A stretch of 64,000 bases of DNA from Tubulanus polymorphus (Eukaryota; Nemertea; Palaeonemertea; Tubulaniformes; Tubulanidae), in the NCBI RefSeq assembly GCF_964204645.1, contig NC_134030.1, positions 10,600,278 to 10,664,277 of the forward strand. Direction: 5' to 3'. The translations under genes and the position numbers were made by a program. The stretch's first letter is position 1. Every line of letters starts with the position of its first letter. The notes under the pieces are model-generated. The model did no database searches, had not been told where the DNA came from, and saw nothing but the letters and a program-made list of their open reading frames with translations. Below are positions 37,534 to 49,400 of this stretch, piece by piece.

Positions 37534-37568
37534 CTGAAGATGACTATAAGTACATAGTCGAAACGTCG
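37534..37568 (+). ncRNA. CTGA(N)GA-stem-GAAAC hairpin, hammerhead-like core
   Basis: CTGAAGA is followed by a 6-bp stem GACTAT/ATAGTC with a 6-nt loop and then GAAACGTCG. It matches the arrangement of the - strand copy at 27453-27488, with a different paired stem. It may be the tail of a Penelope-like or similar retroelement. Catalytic activity is unproven. Confidence 0.4.
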
Positions 37569-37579
37569 AATAAACTATA

Positions 37580-39700
37580 CCAGCTCAAGCAAAACATTTT
37601 TGGACTTTATTTTTTCGTCTTTGTATCGTGGGATCCTCGTTATATCATCGTCACAACACGGATATAGCGCCTTATCGATGGTGGTAACACGGACCTTCGA
37701 GTAATCATTCGTCAAATTATTAACCCCGAGCACGGACTTCGTTCGATTGAATCCGCTGCACCTGCGATATTTTACTTATACCGCAGTGTGATATCATAAA
37801 CGATATAAATATAGTCTATAGTGATATCAATAATATATATACTAATCGTCTTTAACACGTGATTGCATTCGTATGTGTCGTCCATCGATTGCGTAATCCA
37901 TTGAGAAATAGCGCGTACACTAGCGGAAGCATCGAATATTCATCTTCCGGTCAGTTAACACTTGCTGTACGTAATGATTTACGCGGCTCTCGCGTGCCAA
38001 TCCAAATACTATTCTGCACTATGTCTATTATCTTGATTGTAATTGTGACAAGCTCAACACTAGAAGGAAAGAATGTCTTTTCCTCGGTTTTATGGTTAGA
38101 TTCGTCTAGCCTATATTCGATTCAATTGAATTTAATTCAAAAGATCTTTTAATTGCCCCGTAATGAGTTTTTGAATTATTGGTTTTCGTTCAATAAAGAC
38201 CGGAATATATGATATAAAGATATGAAAAATTCTAATAGTTATTTACAAAGCCGGGTGTAATACATGGATCCTACATGATTAAATTTGTAGGCAAGATATT
38301 TCTACACGGAAACTACTAAAAAAATGGACAATGCGATTTTGCCCCAAAATATTAATTACCAATCTTTTTGTACTACGTATCAAATTCAGCAGAAAACAAT
38401 GAAATATGCCAGTGAAATAGACATATTCCAGGGATATACCATATCAGTCGCTTGCCAGCTCAGGATGGACAGAAAATAGTTTTCCCGAACCGGAACCGAA
38501 CCAATTTAATAAAAGAATGTAATTCGACCTCTATATTTCGAATGCGATTTACGATTTCATAATCGAATCTTCCCGGTAGATGTGGCATTTGAAAGGGACA
38601 AGCGAGATGAATAAGATGTTAAAATTCGAATCTAGACAGATCTAGGGAACTTGCCGAATAGCGTATCGTGTGGACATCTTTCTCTAAAACGAGTCATCAT
38701 TCAGGTTAACTGTAAAATCGCCGAAGGTCCAAGCCACTGGTTTAGAACACACAAATCAGTCTTGTATACGACCTTTATTTTCGATAAACCATCAAAACTC
38801 AAAACGATTATGAAGATTGAACTATCAATATCGAATTCTCGTCACTCTCGTGACCATCAATTCGAAATCTAAATATCTTTTTTGAATTTTGAATTCAAAT
38901 TTATTCTTTTTTAAAGTATATAACATTATTGCATGGATATTACAAACATAAGTTAACGAAGAAGAAAAAGACTGAAACAGTCTATCTAGGCCGCATCATC
39001 TTTTAGATATCTTGGTATAGAAAGAAATGTATCGTCATCTGATACGAGCGCTGCTCCTCTGGGATAGAAAAAATCGGACGCAAAAAGGTATCGTTTATCC
39101 AATTTCGAAAGAACCAGAATCAAAATTTAAAAAAAATGTCCTCGGTAAACCCCCTCTTTCTGCATATAGCTGATTTCATACAGAAAATGATATACATGTT
39201 TAGCAGTGTTACATAGAAAGAGTCTAGATAGAAGACTTGGATATCTATTTAGTCGCCGCCCGGTCAATAGTCCCAGATCCCGGTTGCAGAAAACAGATGC
39301 TCGCACGCTTTACGTCATGTCGCGAACGCGCAATGAGGAATGATTTAATTGGCGAAATGCCGCTGGAGGCAAAGACTCGGAATTAATTTGGAAGAAAGTG
39401 AGCACCGTGCATCCGAAAAGGCACGTGCAGAAACGTTTTATGAATATAATAAAGCAAAGATGAAATTCACTGGACCCGCAGTTCGGCATATGGGGATTAT
39501 CAATCGGAAACCGTGGCCCGCCTGATTTGCTAACATTGTCATAATTTCTGAATGCGTTTGTGACACTAGCGTCAGAATTGACTTCACGTTGTTACATTGT
39601 TCTCTGCGTGCAGGATATAACTTAGTTATGATTGTTAGTTTCTTATTTACAAGCCAGGAAAAAGCGTGAAATATCGATAAGCGGATTTTCCGTGTTTGGT
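37580..39700. other. Non-coding interval
   Basis: No supported gene. A diverged R2 repeat (-) lies at about 38410-38640, recognised by its CTACCGGGAAGATTCGATTA-type block on the - strand. Confidence 0.4.
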
Positions 39701-39701
39701 G

Positions 39702-39709
39702 AAAAAAAA
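39702..39709 (-). terminator. Pol III terminator of tRNA-Glu
   Basis: An A8 run on + (T8 on -) lies 4 nt after the tRNA 3' end, as expected for RNA polymerase III termination. Confidence 0.85.
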
Positions 39710-39713
39710 TATG

Positions 39714-39785
39714 TTCCCACACCGGGAATCGAACCCGGGCCGCCTGGGTGAAAGCCAGGAATCCTAACCACTAGACCATATGGGA
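39714..39785 (-). tRNA. tRNA-Glu (anticodon TTC)
   Basis: The 72-nt - strand sequence folds into a full cloverleaf. Its 7-bp acceptor pairs TCCCATA with TGTGGGA, with one T-G pair. It has an A box TGGTCTAGTGG, anticodon loop CTTTCAC (anticodon TTC), and T-arm/B box GGTTCGATTCC. There is no intron. The T8 terminator directly downstream supports a functional gene that decodes GAA codons in cytosolic translation. It stands alone, with no other tRNA genes in the window. Confidence 0.97.
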
Positions 39786-39789
39786 GCTT

Positions 39790-41065
39790 GACGTCACTGG
39801 AATGGAAAATGAATATGGTTTAAACTGTGCTGTTTAAGCAATTTCATTTTGTTCCCTCTTATAAAAGTTTAGTAACGCGTGTTTGATCAATTTTATCCGA
39901 TATCTTTTTTGTAACGTACCGTTTGTTTTCTCCCTTTGTAAATTCTCGATGTTTTGTTTTTTTTCCTTTCTTAGGTGCTAGCGCTCAGAAGGCTTTATTA
40001 GTACAGTTATTAGGATGTTATATCTATTGAATAGCATGTCAAAACCTTCGCGTGAAATGAAATTTATGTAAAACACGAAGTATCCAATTTTGATATGTTA
40101 ACACCCGGTACTGTAAACTAACTCTACCCCCCCCCCCCTGTGGGCCAGCCGATATTTACGATATGGGCTATAAATACGTAACAATCTCAAAGGTGCAAGG
40201 CAGTCGTTAAGGAAAGAACTCAAAAAATTATATTTATACATTAGGCAAGGGCTAGTTTTAGCACACAAGTTCAAAAGGCATTCTATATCTACTTTTTTTA
40301 TAGGGGCGTATCTAGGCTTTGTGCAAGATTTCAGGGTAACTTACATTTCAGAGAGGGTCGGGAGTTGCACAACCCCTGCTCCGCCTGAATCCACCCGTGA
40401 AATAAGAGGTGGTCGTCTGTCGACCGTTTGACGTACCCTTGTGACTGACGGCGACGCCTAGACACTGGGAGCGACGCCAGTCGGAAAGATGAAGACGCAA
40501 CACAAGGGTAGTTATCGCTATCCAAAAACCCCTAATTGTGGTTAGGACAAATAAAGCTATATCTTAATCTTAATCTTAATTTTAATCCTAAACCGTCTCT
40601 CCCAGTCGCAACAGCACTTTTGCAAGCGCCTATTTGCAAGCAGTGCAAGCGTTCGCGGCGGCGAGCATTCGACACTTGCCCTACGCCCGCCTTAAAAGCG
40701 ATTCGTGAATTTTCTACATGTGCGTAGTATTCATTTAAAAGACTAACTTTGCGACAGGGCTCTATTCGATTCATGACAATGTATTCATATCTTTGCTGCG
40801 AGTTACACTGACATTAAAATTCCATGGTGGCCCGTAAATCCAAGCGCACACGACATCTGCGTCATCAAAACAGAAAACACGTTTACACAAACGTTGCGAT
40901 TAAGTATAAGTTTTACCCGCAAACGATAAAGCTTTCGACGTACACGGCAAATATTCTATTGCTCTAACACCGAGTCAGATCAGGAAGACTAATATTATTG
41001 TCTTGGGTTGGTGATATCAAAGAGTACTTATTGGAGAAGACTTAATGTCCGGGAGGCTAAAAATT
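39790..41065. other. Non-coding interval
   Basis: It contains a poly-C run near 40126-40138 and short repeat fragments. The stretch 40840-40940 has phrases (GCGCACACGACAT, CGCAAACGATAAAGC) resembling the MITE at 51924-52215. No gene is supported. Confidence 0.4.
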
Positions 41066-41068
41066 TCA

Positions 41069-41176
41069 GGGTCCAGTTCCACAGTTCCGAGTTAAGATCC
41101 AACTCTGAGTTAACTCATTGAAAATGAACCCTTTCACTCTGAGTTAACTCTAACTCAGAAGTGTGGAACTGGGTCC
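41069..41176. repeat. ~110-bp palindromic repeat, cluster copy 1
   Basis: It starts GGGTCCAGTTCCACAG and ends GTGTGGAACTGGGTCC. It is the first of three copies within about 1 kb. Confidence 0.75.
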
Positions 41177-41744
41177 AGAAGACTAAATGGGTGAATTCCG
41201 AGTCATTATGAGAAATTGACTCCTGGTTCCCAAATTGTCAGGATCCAACCATCAGTTCTGAGTTTTCGATATGCGCTTGTCTTATAAGGTTTCCCAACAG
41301 TTCAGTTTTCTGGTTCTTCTTCGAATAAAATTCTATGCGAGATGCTCTGCGCGTTACTGGAGAGATGAAAAAAAATGATCACGCTTATAAATAGTCCATC
41401 CATTCGTTATCAAATCGTCGTTAATGGCGATAAAGACACGTCGCTTGACACCGACAAATATCGACAACAATTTCCTGGCTGCGGAGACAGTGGGTTGCCG
41501 GGCAGCTGTCGGTTAAACCCCTCAACCCGGACTACCGGCACCTCGATCACCTGCCAAATCCAATCCACCCAACGCATTTCGAACTAAAACTGTCATCGTT
41601 TTGTAAAATCGACCATTAAATATTCATGCGAATAGGCAACGGAAAGTCGAGAAAGTTTCTGAGCGAGAGTTAAAGCCGATGAAATACATATATGTATATA
41701 CATATACGTACAGATGTAAAAGTTCATGACTTCGCAAATCAATT

Positions 41745-41857
41745 GGATCCAATTTGACAGTTGTGAGTTAGAGTTAACTCTGAGTAAAAGTTAGTTCATT
41801 TTCGATAAGTTAACTCAGAGTCAAATCTTAACTCAGAACTGTGGAACTGAACCCCGG
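41745..41857. repeat. ~110-bp palindromic repeat, cluster copy 2
   Basis: Ends GGATCCAATTTGACAGTTGT and GAACTGTGGAACTGAACCCC with inverted GAGTTAACTC blocks between them. It is a diverged copy. Confidence 0.65.
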
Positions 41858-41973
41858 GTCTTGATACCGCATGATAACTAAAACTACAGGACCCGTTTGA
41901 TTTATCACATAGAACTGTGCAACCAGATTCAACTCCGAGTCATTCTTTAACTCTGAGTTAGGGAATTTAAATC

Positions 41974-42083
41974 TGGATCCACTTCCACTGTCGTGAATAA
42001 GAGCTCACTCTGGGTTAAATTCAGTTCATTATCGATGAATCAACTATGAGTGAAATCTAAAATCAAAACTGTGGAACTGGATC
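41974..42083. repeat. ~110-bp palindromic repeat, cluster copy 3
   Basis: Ends GGATCCACTTCCACTGTCGT and AACTGTGGAACTGGATCC. It is the most decayed full-length copy. A partial fragment lies just before it at about 41921-41970. Confidence 0.6.
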
Positions 42084-42089
42084 CAGAGT

Positions 42090-45000
42090 TATTAGAGTAA
42101 ATCAAAAACTGTGAAACCGGAATCCTGAAATGCTTAATAATAAGATTTTACAGTGGAGTAAAATTTGCATCCAGCGAATAACTGAAAAATTAGTAAGCCT
42201 AATTAGTAGTGTAGTTTTGTCTTATAATAGAAATCCATTCATTCTCCAAGTTCATTTCTAAAAGACAATGTGGGGATCGCAGTTAATTCTATCCCACTGC
42301 AGAAAACATAACATTAAATCGTTCTGGCCTTCAGCTTGATTTTCGGGTTGATGAAAAAGTCGTTATTTTCATATATGATTACAGATTGGTTTGATAATAG
42401 CTCTCGCAAAATGGATTTCATGAGTTCCTAATAAAAAAAAGAAGATTGTTTGAAATGTGGTCATAGCTGACGATTTCGTAAAAGAATTAACTCATAGCGC
42501 AGCAGATGGTCGTGTTGGAAAGATTCGTTCAAAATAGGCCGGCTAGAATTGTTTCTTTTGATGAAATCATCGTTTTCAAAAGCAACTGTGAAGCCTGTCG
42601 CGATTCGCGGTTGAGTTCCGAAATAATGCGAATGGATAGGTATATTTCATTTCAAACTCGATCGGAATCTGACACCATAATCTGCGTTGACCTTTTCCAC
42701 CGTTGTTTCTAATCACACTCAAAAGATTACATGACCCGCCTTTATCGAACAAAAGAAACCCGATTCCAGATTTTCGTAACTACATTATATTCCACTTCTT
42801 TCAAGAAGAATGATTTTTTTTTTCGTCGACAGATTTCATCGCGGCGGTCTCTCCCACCTTCCTGTAGAGTTGATAGACTATATTCATAACTCATTGAACT
42901 ATGGTTTCATGGTCGTAATAGAGAAATTCGATATCGCCGGGGTCTGTCTAAATTAACGCGTTCTGTTGCGTCTTTCTGTGGCTTCCGGTATAACAATTAT
43001 TGTAAGCTCGATGATGATCGCGTGATGTTACCAAACAAGAACCCGGTAATTACTAAAAAACATCTTTTATGACCCGCCTCCAATTACGGCGAGATTACAG
43101 GCGACAAGGTTTCTTGTAACAGCGAAGAGAAACGGGTTTCCTTTTGACGTTTGTTTTAGAGCCGTTCTGTCGATATCGGCTCGAACAATGAACGACGTTA
43201 CACAACCGCCGTGTCCGTTTCAACTAGACCTACTGGAGTGCGTTATAGTAGAGGCGGCCATTCCCGCAAAAAATCACCGTTTCGTCTATTTGTCTGTACA
43301 TTGATAAAATTTCATATAGTCTACAGTTAGACATTTTGACTACGACAATACGATACTATATTCATACGATTTAATCTTATATAACATGGGCGGATCCATG
43401 GCCCTATCCCGAGGGAGTTCCAAATAGTATAAGGGCACTCATTATTATGGGGGAGTGCTCCTTCTATGTCAAATCACGGCAAAAAGGGCACTTAACTTGT
43501 GGTTCTCAGGGCACTTACTACGCTAAATTATGCCAAATGAGGGCACTTTTACGTCAAATCCATGGATTAAGGGCATCTTCAGGGGCACAGACAAAGCTCG
43601 ACGGTATTCCAGAACCCTCGGAACCCTGTATAAGTTTTAGGTAAATTGATACCTAGTTTCACCTTTCTGCTGTGCTTAAATGTCGACCCAGCCGGCCGCC
43701 TGTCTACCCTGCACATTATTTCTTCTGCTGTGTATAGTAGTTAACCCAGCCGTCCGCCTCTCTACCCCATACATAACTTTTTAAAGGATCATGATCGATT
43801 TTACGGTAACAGACGTGGCAGCCGTAGAAATGAAATGCTTACAAATTGTATTCCATTTTTAAAAATAACCCGGCCGATTAGGAGGACGAAAGTAAGATTT
43901 TTGTTTCAGCCTAAGATTGTATCTTATTACATTTCATCAAAGTGTAACGTCTAGCCTGTAATGCTGGCTATTTTACACAAGGGCCAAATATACTATCCGT
44001 ACAGTATCGCCGCCTTGTGTCAAAGAATCGACATTACACGTCTTCTTCGATTAAAACGGCGATACGAATACATGAAATGGAAAACGATTTTATATATCAG
44101 CATGTTGCGTGTCTCAAATTCTGCGGGAATAATGGAATAACCAACTTAATCGTGTATAGCTACATTATGATTAATTCGCCGAAGTTTCCTTAGACTTTCA
44201 TAAAGAGCAGACTACTGTTATCCATCTAAGAGTTCGAAATGAGATGACAAAAGATAGAATGATTTGATTAGAGGGGTAATTGATATCATTACACCGCATG
44301 TCATCCCGGGTCGTCTGCGATTAAGACTATGAAACGAAACGTGAGCGCACGCGACACACGCTAAAACGCGAACACAAAGGCCGAAACGTTCCAGCTGGCT
44401 GTTCTCATACGAGGGCGAGGTACCAACTGCTAGGACGCGATTTTTGGTTTAAATGCTTAATTAATAGAATTCACGCAGCTCTACGGAAAATGCTGAAATT
44501 ATGAAAGCACGAGTCTATTGTAGAAGTAATAATCGGGTATAGATATACATAAAATACACAATGTGGGAATGATAGCCCTACGCAGGCCCGTGGCGAGAGG
44601 ATTCGGGGGTAGCTAACCAGAACCCCCTCACATTTTTAGATTTTTTCTAAAAGTCAGTATAAAAAAAATTGGGTCAAAATTTTTCGAAATTTAGATACAA
44701 TTTTCATGTATTCTTAATGGAATTAAAAATTATCCATTCGGAATGATTCATTCAGGTACCCCGGCACTTCGTATTCAAGATCTGCTCTCTTTCCACTAGG
44801 AAAATGTCCCTTTTCGTGGTAAAAATTGTCATTTTTCTTGAAATAGAACTGACCCTAAAAAGCTCATCACGGGCCTGACCACGCGAGCTATCATCTCAGC
44901 CGCAATCTTGAAATGATTGCTCGTAGGATAGCCGTAAACTGGTCCGTAAACTGGTATCATTTCTTACGTAGCATTTTCTGAGGCAATTCCATAGATTTAA

Positions 45001-46340
45001 CCTTCCGGATTTTGAAAGCGAAACGGATACAAGAACCAATAGGCCGCGAATGAATGTACATGGCCCCTAACTGATAATTCCTATTCATGGATGTTTTCAC
45101 GGCGTTCGCGTAGAAGGCCTATTATTCACATATCGTTCATAACGTTCTATCTACAAGCCAGTATAATATTCTTCGGGGAATGCATCCCCACCCCTAAGCT
45201 GCTCTGATGTGGAATTGCATAACTAAAGAGCGAAAGGGGAATGTACATTGTGTCAGAAATTAGTTCTATTTTGATTCCCAGTCAGAAATGTGATTCACAC
45301 TCAAAATTTCATCAATACTCGCTAATTATCGTCCTTACGGTCAATTAAATCTAAATGAAGAACCTCAAACGGACCGCCAACCAATATCCATTTCGCTTTA
45401 ATTGAAATATTTTTTGTAAGTGAAATCGGTCCAATCACTGGATTTCACTGATGCATTCATTATCGATCAATTTAAGAAAGAAGATTCCCGTAATTTTCTA
45501 TAACCTTCTTTCGTGTATCGTGTTGGAGAGGAAGGACAGTTTGAGAAGGAGACATAATGATTGTTCTACAGTCGCTTCGTTGAGCCGGATACAGACCTAC
45601 CGACTATAGTCTAAGTTCTATCATGCATATTTCATTGGTTAATTCGATGGATTTAGACAACTTCGGCAACGTTCGCGTGAATCCCGTAGTTGTTAGTGAT
45701 GAAAAATTCATGAGGTTAAAACGGTGCCACAATGTCGTCAGAATTCACCGAATAACCAATGGAATATGATCAAACACGCATCATAAATAGTTTTTGATAA
45801 AGGTTTAAAAATGAACCAACGCAGGACAAAAGTACCCGTACAAAATGGCGGCTGGCAACACAGTAAAATGGTTTATCGTTTTGGCACAAATAATTTTGGT
45901 TTTCGAATACGGGACGTATTAACAAAAACTCACTAAACCCGTTCTTTTATTGGGAATGGTGTTTTCAGTACTGCGCGCCATTAGGTTATAACACATCTAC
46001 ACATTATGAAATATTTCTGGTTTGAAGCACGTACATGTATGATACAATATTTTAGGCATTTCTATCGTCTACAAGAGCCCTCCGCCGCGCAAACCCGATT
46101 ACGACAACGCCACCTGTTTCATAAGTGTCGTACGGTTTGGGGGTGATTGAGTGGTTTCACCATAGAACTCAGTGTTTCACAGATTGGAATTATGCCGAAA
46201 TAATCGCATAATTGCTACTAGTTTTCACAGAAGAATAGCATCCCGAGAGGGATGTATGTGATCACGCCACTTTTACGTGTGCTTAGCTTAAAACGGTATT
46301 GGTAAAATTATGAAGAGGTACGATATGAGACTTAATCCGT
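42090..46340. other. Non-coding interval
   Basis: About 4 kb without a supported gene. It includes a GGATCCA/'agggcact' repeat at 43386-43635, a related fragment at 44590-44880 and a near-tandem pair at 43680-43770 (GACCCAGCCGGCCGCCT and AACCCAGCCGTCCGCCT). The rest shows no structure I can name. Confidence 0.45.
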
Positions 46341-46352
46341 GTTCGTTTGCGA

Positions 46353-46359
46353 TATATAT
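46353..46359 (+). promoter_or_regulatory. TATA-like box of the antistasin gene
   Basis: TATATAT lies 74-80 bp upstream of the start codon. The two downstream secreted-protein genes have AT-rich TATA-like boxes at similar distances (about 85-97 bp). Confidence 0.4.
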
Positions 46360-46432
46360 CCAACGGTGAATCCATCCAAATATACCTACGCGGTTACTTG
46401 ATGGTATACGTAGTTAACTTGCACTGATCACC

Positions 46433-46472
46433 ATGGATAAGTTGGTTCTGATGTTATCGTTTCTTGCATTGG
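46433..46472 (+). CDS. Antistasin gene exon 1 (signal peptide)
   Basis: ATG opens MDKLVLMLSFLAL, ending phase 1 at donor G|GTATGT. With the Ala run of exon 2 it forms a typical cleavable signal peptide. The same layout begins the genes at 54985 and 58405. Confidence 0.8.
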
Positions 46473-49400
46473 GTATGTATACACACTAGGATGTATACAC
46501 ACTAGGACAGAAATGTATCAAATTTCCGAATCGTACGGAAGCGTCCAGGGGGACATAATTAATATTTTATTTTTTTGCCGATTAAAAATCATAAAATTGA
46601 ATAAAAATTCGACTTTTTATTAAATGTTATGTTTTTTTCAACCGACGTTGATTTAATTCCGACTTTTTTCACGGAATTAAATCATTCTTTTTAGATTTTA
46701 TCTTTTTTCAAACGGCGTTGATTTAATCCCGACTTTTTCACGGAATTAAATCATTCTTTTTAGATTTTATCTTTTTTCAAACGGCGTTGATTTAATTCCG
46801 ACTTTTTCACGAAATTAAACCATTTTTTATCTAAAGTCGGAATTAAATCACCGCCGGCCTATAAAAGATAAAATTGAATGAAAAATGATTATCTCCGATA
46901 ATGATTAACTCCGTGATAAAAAGTCGCAATTGAATCGCCACCGGTCGAAAAAAATAGAATTAAAAAATGATTAAATTCCGTGAAAAAAATCAAATCAAAT
47001 CAAATCACCGCCGGTCGAGAAAAACATAACATTTAATAAAAAATCGGATTTTTTTATGATCTATGATTTTTCAATCAGCGTGAAATAAAAGGATTAATCA
47101 TATCCTCAGGACGCTTCCCTAGAATCGTGATCATCTCCTTTGAGATGCCAGTTATGTAGAGGTTGACGCCGTAACGAAGAAAGGTATTGGGGGCTGCAAC
47201 ACCTGTTTATTCCGGCAAATAACATGATTAGCACTCGATCATACGTTGTCAAGATTAGTTCATTCTCATTGAACTTTGACGTGAATTGTTCGGCTCCCGA
47301 ATCCACATAATATCTCAGCCCCCACCAAATATACTTCGAATTCACTTCTATACTTAGTGTTTGGTATAGCTTTCATTATCAATTGATTTATTCGAGAGAA
47401 AATTTCATTCAACCTTAACTAAAATGCAGAAGAAATCGAACACGGAAGACCGAGTTACTACTAGCGAACCCGGTGAATCCTCACCTGCCATAAGTGGAAT
47501 CCTCGATTGCCACAGTAGTGTGGGCAAATAACTCCCTATTAGAAAATTATTGGAGAATGATGATAGCATTTTAATTCAACAAGAAACTGTTTAGTAATGA
47601 TTCGAAATACGCATTTATGTAACTCCGTTTGATTTTTTTTTCGGTACAGCTTCGGTCATTTCTGGAAAATCTGTCCATCGTGAAGAAAGGTCCGCAGGTA
47701 AAATTCCCAGAAACACGTTCCTGTCCTGACCGCTCAAAATCCACCGACGCGTTTAAAAACAATTACGCGTGCTTCATATCTATTTCAAGTATTTTTTCTA
47801 CTAACAGCTGCAGCTGCTGTCGCTTTTGAACCGGATATCTACGCGGTTGATCCTAATCCGAATACGATTGCGGAAATACCAGGTAAGTATTCAAATTCTT
47901 CTTGTTTCTATACGAAATACTTGTCAACGAGAGAACTCTCACCGCACAAAAAATGGATACATCAGTATATTTCCAGATGTTTATATAGACACCCATCTTA
48001 AAAGCAGTTATGGAATTACCCATCTCCGTACAACTACTTTCAAATTTTCGAGATTTTTTTGCACGTCGATATCGAGAATATCTTTGCATATAGTCACAAT
48101 GCTTTTCCGAAAATTCAATTTCTAGATTGTAAAGAATGTAGCATGTCGTGTGAATTTGGAAAAGTAATTGGCGATGATGGCTGTCCACTTTGTCAATGCA
48201 AACCTAAACCTGGTAAGTATACTCTGTTGCGCTATATCCTGACCTATGAGACGATGAAATGTTTGTTTTTATGCTGAATATATTGCGGTATTTTAAGTAA
48301 AAACCTATAAGTCGAAATTTTGAGATATATCTATAAATTACACTATCCCGTTGAAATTTCGGAATTTTGCACTTGCTTGTTAGTCACCAAGACTTTTTTG
48401 TAAATTCAAATTATATCTCAAACCGTTTCTAGCTTGTAAAGAATGTAGTATGTCGTGTGAATTTGGAAAAGTAATGGGCGACGATGGCTGTCCACTTTGT
48501 AAATGCAAACCTAACCCTGGTAAGTTTACTCTCTGACGCTATACTCTTACATATGAAACGATGAAATGCGGGAGACATGCGGTGACATACATATTTGTAT
48601 TGATATTGTTTTAAGTAAAACTGGGAAAACTTTTAAATTGCTAAATACACTTTATAAAGCAACGTTGAAAAAGATCGATAGAAAAATCGCGATCCCGAAT
48701 CAGGCATTGAGAATCCTCTTGTCGAAGAAGTCGTCGATTTTGAGGGAGAATTTCAGTCAGGTTAGACAAACAAAAGCGAATATGAACTTTTTCAATTTGC
48801 TTTTATGTAAATTCAAATTATATCTTATACAATTTCTAGATTGTAATGAATGTAAAATGTACTGTGAATTTGGAAAAGTAATGGCCGACGATGGCTGTCC
48901 ACTTTGTCAATGCAAACCTAAACCTGGTAAGTTTACTCTCTGACGCCATACCCTGAACTATGAGACGACGAAGACGTTTTTATTTTCAGTGAATATGATA
49001 ATAGTAACTGGTGTGATGGCTGTCCTCTTTGTAAATGCAGAACTAAGTTCAGGTTATATCTTACATGATATCTAGTTAGTAAAAACTTTAAGATAGATTG
49101 TAAATTTGGACCTGTTATTGGCGAGGTTGATTGTTGTGTGACTTGTGATGCGTACAACATCATCCCGTTGTGACATACATGTATCGATATTGTTTTAAGA
49201 CAAACTGTGAAAACTTTGAAACTGCTTAACACATTTTAGGAAACAACATTGGGAAAAGATCGATAGAAAAATCGTTTTTCTTTTATTTCAAGACGATTCC
49301 GAATCAGGCATTGAGAATCCCCTTGTCGAAGAAGTCGTCGATTTCGAGGAAGAATTTCAGTCAGGTAAGAAAGAACGGGAATAAAAGCAAAAGGAACTTT

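Noticed and set aside
40840-40940. Possible further MITE copy like 51924-52215
   Set aside because: Only scattered phrases match and no inverted ends were found, so it is mentioned but not called.
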